A DNA stretch of 8,644 bases from an uncultured Rikenellaceae bacterium (GTDB lineage: Bacteria; Bacteroidota; Bacteroidia; Bacteroidales; Rikenellaceae). How positions within the stretch are numbered: the first letter of the stretch is position 1; each line of letters begins with the position of its first letter. Under the pieces are notes generated by a model. It had not been told where the DNA came from, searched no databases, and saw only the letters and a list, made by a program, of their open reading frames with translations. This document shows positions 6,340 through 8,644 of the stretch, piece after piece. Position numbers and translations under genes: made by a program. The DNA is taken from contig CAMWRR010000070.1 in NCBI GenBank assembly GCA_947176715.1, forward strand, positions 1 through 8,644. The letters run 5' to 3'.

Positions 6340-7682
6340 TATCTTATGGCTGTGAACATGCGGCTTAAACGTATGTTGCCCGGGAACGAACGGCTCTTGT
6401 CGGTACTGAAGAGTATGAACCAGGCCCGGCCCACCACGTGATCTTCGGGCACGAAGCCGAAGAAACGCGAATCGAGCGACTGGTGACGGTTGTCGCCCAT
6501 CATGAAGTAGTAGTTCATGGCGAAGGTGTAGCTGTCCGACTCCCGGCCGTCGATGTATATGGCACCGTCGCGCAACTGCAGGTCGTGCCCCTCGTAGTTC
6601 TTTATTATGCGGCTGTAAAGGGGCAGATTGTCGAGCGTCAACGCTACCGTCGCCCCGCGCTCCGGCACCCACAGAGGACCGAAGTTATCGAGCGACCATG
6701 CGTAACGGACGGTATCGTGAGGGAATATGTCCGACTCGACACGGTCTATCACCACCCGGCTGATATTGTCGGCCCGGCCCGACGCACGCAACTGCTGCAC
6801 CTGCTCGTGGTACAGGGGCATCTGCCACATATCGAGCTCGTTATCGTAGCCTATCTCCTCCCTCGTCACCCCGAGCGACTCGAAATAGACTAATGTCAGC
6901 CCCTTGCCTCTTATGTTATAGAACATCTCGGCGTAAGGCTCCAAAGGAATCTCCCTGCCGTTGACCGTAAGGGCACCCTCTTTGAGCTGCAGGGTGTCGC
7001 CGTGAATGGCCACGGCACGTTTTATATAGTTGTCTCTCTTGTCGACCGGATGCACCATTATGGCGCTCTGTTGAAGCACGGCCTGACGTCCGTAGGCCCT
7101 CACGAGCTGGTAGTAGTTGCTCTGCGGCGATATGAGAGCCACGGTGTCGGCCTCCGGACAGTTGAATACCACAACGTCGCCGCGCTCCAAGGTATCCAGT
7201 CCGGCGAGCCTTTTATAGGGACGCTTTATCCACTCCACGTACGACTTCTTCGACGGGTCGAGCGGACTGACGTTATGCACGAACGGCACCGACAACGGCG
7301 TGTTCGGCATCCTCGGACCGTAGGCCACCTTGCTGACGCCGAGACAGTCGCCCACAAGTAGCGTCTTCTCCATAGAGCCGCTCGGTATCACGTACATCTC
7401 CACGAAATAGGTGCGTATAAGCGTGGCGACCACCACGGCGAACACTATGGCCTCCACCCACCCCATAACGGAGCGATAGATGCGGTTACCCTCCTTTTTG
7501 TCGAGATGGGCTTTCCAAAAGAGGCGGTAACAGTACTTGGATATGTATATGTCGTATATGACCGGCAATCCCAAGAGCATCCACCACGAACGCCCCCACA
7601 CCACGAACCACAGCACATACACCGCCGCCACGAACCCGAAACGGACCCACCGGCAGGCCAATATCTCACGTAATTTACCCAT
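6339..7682 (-). CDS. lepB: Signal peptidase I, long Bacteroidetes type
   Basis: The product is 447 aa. It cleaves signal peptides of Sec/Tat-exported proteins at the periplasmic face of the inner membrane. Two or three hydrophobic segments occupy the N-terminus (about 16-44 and 72-92). The catalytic Ser103 is in IPSGSME and the general-base Lys221 in YIKRAVAIHGD; the closing motif MMGDNRHQSLDSRFFG is at 394-409, followed by PEDHVVGRA. Between Lys221 and the closing motif lie about 170 residues, far more than in the ~324-aa E. coli enzyme; this long insertion is typical of Bacteroidetes LepB. The ATG at 7682 follows the dapB stop by 2 nt; an upstream TTG at 7688 would overlap dapB and is less likely. 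The stop overlaps the comB start. Confidence 0.97.
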   Translation of the reverse strand: MGKLREILACRWVRFGFVAAVYVLWFVVWGRSWWMLLGLPVIYDIYISKYCYRLFWKAHLDKKEGNRIYRSVMGWVEAIVFAVVVATLIRTYFVEMYVIPSGSMEKTLLVGDCLGVSKVAYGPRMPNTPLSVPFVHNVSPLDPSKKSYVEWIKRPYKRLAGLDTLERGDVVVFNCPEADTVALISPQSNYYQLVRAYGRQAVLQQSAIMVHPVDKRDNYIKRAVAIHGDTLQLKEGALTVNGREIPLEPYAEMFYNIRGKGLTLVYFESLGVTREEIGYDNELDMWQMPLYHEQVQQLRASGRADNISRVVIDRVESDIFPHDTVRYAWSLDNFGPLWVPERGATVALTLDNLPLYSRIIKNYEGHDLQLRDGAIYIDGRESDSYTFAMNYYFMMGDNRHQSLDSRFFGFVPEDHVVGRAWFILFSTDKSRSFPGNIRLSRMFTAIR

Positions 7683-7684
7683 AA

Positions 7685-8401
7685 TCAAAACTTCATCATA
7701 TCGTCCATGCCGAAGACACCTTTTTTACCCACGAGAAACTCGGCCGCCAGCACCGCACCAAGGGCCAGACTCTCGCGCCCTTTGGCGGTATGTTCTATGC
7801 GTATGGCGTCCACGGGGCTCTCCCACGTGACGGTATGGGTGCCGGGCACCACGCTGCGGCGTATGCCTATCACCTCCAGCTCCTCGGGGACGGTAGTGGT
7901 CTGGCCCACCCACCGGCTCTTGCGGTCGATGCCGGCGAGAACCCCCTCGGCGAGGGTGACGGCCGTACCGCTGGGGCTGTCCTTCTTGGCCGTATGGTGC
8001 ACCTCCTCTATGGTGACGTCGTATTGGGGATAGCCGTTCATCATACGGGCGAGCATGGCGTTGACCTTAAAGAAGATGTTCATGCCGACGCTATAGTTAG
8101 AGGCGTAGAAGAGCGCCGAACCGCACTCCTCGCACACCTTGGCCGCCTCGTCGAAACGGTCCAGCCATGCGGTGGTGCCGCTCACGACGGGAACCCCGGC
8201 GCGCATGGCACGGGTTATGTTGTCGAAAGCGACATCGGGGGCGGTGAACTCTATGGCCACGTCGATTCCCGCCATCTTATCGGCGCATATATCGCCCGCA
8301 TTGTCGGCGTCCACCACCAGAGCGACATTATGGCCGCGCTCCTCGAGCACCGCCTCTATGGCATGGCCCATCTTGCCGTATCCTATAATAGCTACGTTCA
8401 T
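7685..8401 (-). CDS. dapB: 4-hydroxy-tetrahydrodipicolinate reductase
   Basis: The product is 238 aa. DapB reduces 4-hydroxy-tetrahydrodipicolinate to tetrahydrodipicolinate with NAD(P)H in the diaminopimelate/lysine pathway, so it serves both protein and peptidoglycan synthesis. The Rossmann dinucleotide motif GYGKMG is at 7-12, SGTT at 74-77, and the catalytic/substrate motif EEVHHTAKKDSPSGTA at 132-147, where His135 and Lys139 align with the E. coli His159/Lys163 pair. The C-terminal GVFGMDDMM matches the family ending. It is somewhat shorter than E. coli DapB (273 aa), as usual for Bacteroidetes. It is the first gene of the leftward run; its ATG lies about 27 bases downstream of the -7 box at 8428-8435, giving a leader of about 20 nt. 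Confidence 0.98.
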   Translation of the reverse strand: MNVAIIGYGKMGHAIEAVLEERGHNVALVVDADNAGDICADKMAGIDVAIEFTAPDVAFDNITRAMRAGVPVVSGTTAWLDRFDEAAKVCEECGSALFYASNYSVGMNIFFKVNAMLARMMNGYPQYDVTIEEVHHTAKKDSPSGTAVTLAEGVLAGIDRKSRWVGQTTTVPEELEVIGIRRSVVPGTHTVTWESPVDAIRIEHTAKGRESLALGAVLAAEFLVGKKGVFGMDDMMKF

Positions 8402-8513
8402 ATATTCACAAAAAAATTATACCTTTGCAAAGGTAATAAAATTTCGACGTTTCCCATTAACGGGCACAGACAAATAGCCCCGTCCGGACACGCCGTCATC
8501 AAAAAACCGACCG
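8402..8513. other. Divergent intergenic region dapB-truA
   Basis: This is a 112-base gap between start codons that point away from each other. It holds an A-run (8410-8416), the promoter palindrome and the ~80-nt presumptive truA leader. The leader has a weak ACGGG/CCCGT pairing and an A-rich tract just before the start. No ribosome binding site of the Shine-Dalgarno type is visible, as expected in Bacteroidetes. Confidence 0.7.
8420..8435. promoter_or_regulatory. Palindromic divergent promoter for dapB and truA
   Basis: The 16-base perfect palindrome TACCTTTGCAAAGGTA contains the Bacteroidetes -7 box TAnnTTTG on both strands (plus 8420-8427, minus 8435-8428). At the expected ~19-20 base spacing each direction has a two-of-three match to the -33 TTG: TTC at 8397-8399 for truA, and ATG (read on minus) at 8457-8455 for dapB. 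Predicted starts give leaders of ~20 nt for dapB and ~80 nt for truA. Since the two -7 boxes abut, the two polymerases cannot occupy the site together. The same palindrome could also be an operator; that is inference. Confidence 0.62.
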
Positions 8514-8644
8514 ATGCCCCGTTATTTCCTCGAACTTTCATACCGCGGCAGCCGCTTCAACGGATGGCAGAGCCAGAAGGGGGGAGGCAGCGTCCAGCAG
8601 GAGGTGGAGCGCGCGCTATCCACCCTGTTGGGGAGGCCTACCTC
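8514..8644 (+). CDS. truA: tRNA pseudouridine synthase A, N-terminal fragment
   Basis: The first 43 residues are present before the window ends. They match the TruA N-terminus: a RYFLELSYRGSRFNGWQ strand with the family GxxFxGWQ pattern, then SVQQEVERALSTLLG, the conserved VQ..LE.AL helix. TruA makes pseudouridine at positions 38-40 in the anticodon arm of tRNAs. The catalytic Asp (RTDAGV motif) would lie beyond the window, so activity cannot be judged. The ATG at 8514 begins directly at the conserved strand. It is transcribed away from dapB, probably from the plus-strand box at 8420-8427. Confidence 0.93.
   Translation, partial: MPRYFLELSYRGSRFNGWQSQKGGGSVQQEVERALSTLLGRPT

Noticed and set aside
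6340..6672. 111-residue N-terminal extension of comB
   Set aside because: It overlaps the conserved 3' end of lepB in another frame; ComB homology begins at 6339.
7683..7688. TTG start adding two residues to lepB
   Set aside because: It would overlap the dapB stop codon; the ATG at 7682 is 2 nt after that stop and is the simpler choice.

Overview
The window looks like a housekeeping segment of a Bacteroidales chromosome, possibly Rikenellaceae/Alistipes-like. The evidence is the moderately high GC, the absence of clear Shine-Dalgarno sequences, Bacteroidetes-type promoter boxes (TAnnTTTG), a very long LepB with a large insertion, and a dapB-lepB pairing. The family placement is inference; the phylum-level placement is firmer.

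Layout. Positions 1-1019 carry no convincing gene. They hold two copies (about 1-236 and 473-708) of a GC-rich, stem-loop-rich direct repeat, separated by a more AT-rich spacer and followed by a stretch (709-1019) with only a weak 89-codon open frame. From 1020 to 8401 nine genes run leftward on the minus strand with short gaps or overlaps. In transcription order they are dapB, lepB, comB, a thioredoxin-fold lipoprotein gene, gmk, nadD, a one-TPR small protein gene, hemH, and a membrane-anchored endonuclease/exonuclease/phosphatase (EEP) gene. At the right edge truA starts in the opposite direction (8514 onward) and is cut by the window end. The 112-bp divergent gap contains a perfect 16-bp palindrome (8420-8435) in which each strand reads as the Bacteroidetes -7 promoter box.

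How the genes relate. The cluster mixes biosynthesis (DapB in lysine/diaminopimelate, NadD in NAD, Gmk in GDP, HemH in haem) with envelope functions (LepB signal peptidase, a lipoprotein, a membrane EEP enzyme). dapB-lepB-comB (2-nt gap, then 1-nt overlap) and nadD-TPR-hemH (17-nt and 1-nt overlaps) are the tightly packed blocks and are probably translationally coupled. The gaps between blocks are 27 to about 100 nt and show no convincing terminator, so one long transcript from the dapB promoter is plausible but not proven.

No defence system, CRISPR array, RNA gene of a known family, or intact mobile element was seen. The most unusual content is the repeated structured element at the left end and the symmetrical divergent promoter at the right end.
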